This document shows, one piece after another, positions 63,401 to 64,000 of a stretch of 64,000 bases of DNA. The stretch spans positions 62,001 to 126,000 of the forward strand of contig NZ_JAOBTH010000027.1 of NCBI RefSeq assembly GCF_025215075.1, given 5' to 3'. How positions within the stretch are numbered: the first letter of the stretch is position 1; each line of letters opens with the position of its first letter. The position numbers and the translations under genes are program-made. The notes under the pieces were generated by a model, which did no database searches, had not been told where the DNA came from, and saw only the letters and a list, made by a program, of their open reading frames with translations. The stretch is from Tenacibaculum haliotis. Its GTDB lineage: Bacteria > Bacteroidota > Bacteroidia > Flavobacteriales > Flavobacteriaceae.

Positions 63401-63442
63401 AAAAAACGTCATTCTTTGCAAAATGCTAGAATGACGTTTTTT
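63401..63442. terminator. Terminator between vWA and LysM genes
   Basis: AAAAAACGTCATTCT / AGAATGACGTTTTTT, a perfect 15-bp stem with a 12-base loop between convergent genes. The CGTCATTC/GAATGACG core resembles the ends of the dispersed repeats in this window. Confidence 0.88.
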
Positions 63443-63455
63443 ACCTAATGTCTTT

Positions 63456-64000
63456 TTACTTTACCTGTAAATCTTGTCCGATACTAATTTCATTAGTGCT
63501 TAATCCGTTTACCTGTTTTAATTTACTAACAGATAATTGATATTTTCTTGCTATAGAATATAAAGTATCTCCTTTTTGCACTTTATGATATTCATTTGTT
63601 GCAACAGTTTTAACCCCTTTTGTATGCTTAGCCTTTATTCTGTCGTATTTTGTTAAACCGTATTTTTTTATAATCGATATTAATTTTTGCGGATATTTTT
63701 TATCCGTCGCGTACCCTGCTTTTCTTAATCCATAAGCCCAACCCTTGTAATTGGTATGTCCTAATTTAAACAAACTCGTATAACGACTTCTTGTGAGTAG
63801 GAATTGCGAATGATCTTCGTATGAAGTTTCTGGATATTTATATTTCCTAAAACATTCTCCCTTTTCATCATCATCATGAGTTACACTTTTTCCTTGCCAA
63901 CCTTTATGGCATTTTATTCCAAAATGATTGTTCGAACGAACCGCCAAGGCACTTCTTCCACTTCCCGATTCCAATACTCCTTGAGCTAGAGTAATACTTG
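63456..64000 (-). CDS. Glucosaminidase-LysM protein (5' end outside window)
   Basis: The frame is open to the window edge, so the N-terminus is missing. The visible part begins in the glucosaminidase domain (SITLAQGVLESGSGRSALAV, NNHFGIKCHKGWQGKSV, YPETSYEDHSQFLLTRSRY) and ends in one LysM repeat (YHKVQKGDTLYSIARKYQLSVSKLKQVNGLS) of about 45 residues. Members cleave beta-1,4 linkages to GlcNAc in peptidoglycan. The catalytic Glu lies in GVLESG. Confidence 0.88.
   Translation of the reverse strand, partial: SITLAQGVLESGSGRSALAVRSNNHFGIKCHKGWQGKSVTHDDDEKGECFRKYKYPETSYEDHSQFLLTRSRYTSLFKLGHTNYKGWAYGLRKAGYATDKKYPQKLISIIKKYGLTKYDRIKAKHTKGVKTVATNEYHKVQKGDTLYSIARKYQLSVSKLKQVNGLSTNEISIGQDLQVK

Overview
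The window is AT-rich chromosomal DNA from a member of the Bacteroidota, almost certainly a (probably marine) Flavobacteriaceae species in the Tenacibaculum/Polaribacter neighbourhood. I infer this from repeated TTTG-N19/20-TAnnTTTG promoters (the Bacteroidota sigma factor consensus), many SPII lipoproteins, a LptC lipoprotein operon with coaX, a biotin-type pyruvate carboxylase, DUF3127, DUF6588 and LytTR/LytS signalling, and short intergenic palindromic repeats. No phage, insertion sequence, CRISPR or rRNA operon was seen.

Layout. 1-8.4 kb, minus strand: the end-truncated DUF6588 gene, gyrB, a 1150-residue pyruvate carboxylase and asnB. 8.4-18 kb, plus strand: a cobalamin riboswitch followed by a single BtuG-like beta-propeller lipoprotein, then a complete trp operon (leader peptide with three tandem Trp codons, attenuator, trpE-G-D-C-F-B-A) and a GNAT gene. 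Every junction between trp genes is filled by a palindromic repeat that ends shortly before the next start codon, and the trpD tail is tandemly triplicated. 18-34 kb: YgiQ radical SAM protein, two secreted zinc metalloproteases with near-identical terminators, a DJ-1-like lipoprotein, a CocE-type hydrolase overlapping a Baeyer-Villiger-type monooxygenase, a standalone DUF4062 protein, aat, a COG2509 oxidoreductase, a small VTT-like membrane protein and a half-length DUF1456 protein. 34-48 kb: DUF3127, flavin reductase, sensor kinase, HIT, greA, purK-purE, M3 peptidase, a frameshifted regulatory-domain protein, a lipoprotein whose promoter spacer is a (TA)n tract, a glycosyltransferase with a haem-binding protein, and lpdA.

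48-56 kb, minus strand: an envelope operon read coaX, outer-membrane protein, TPR protein, lptC, small membrane protein, CNNM/CorC transporter and ppiD. A terminator-like hairpin lies inside the first codons of lptC. coaX is divergent from two identical tRNA-Phe genes. 56-64 kb: endonuclease/phosphatase family protein, Lys-rich exported protein, then a LytS-type kinase / LytTR regulator / gamma-carbonic anhydrase operon divergent from a SIMPL-vWA gene pair. The divergent region carries three 9-bp direct repeats spaced exactly 21 bp, the layout expected of LytTR binding sites. The window ends inside a glucosaminidase-LysM gene.

The best candidates for something new are the orphan riboswitch-controlled propeller lipoprotein, the palindromes that occupy all trp junctions, the (TA)9 promoter, the 21-bp repeat array and the intragenic lptC hairpin. 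All are readings by eye; no alignment, folding or database search was run.
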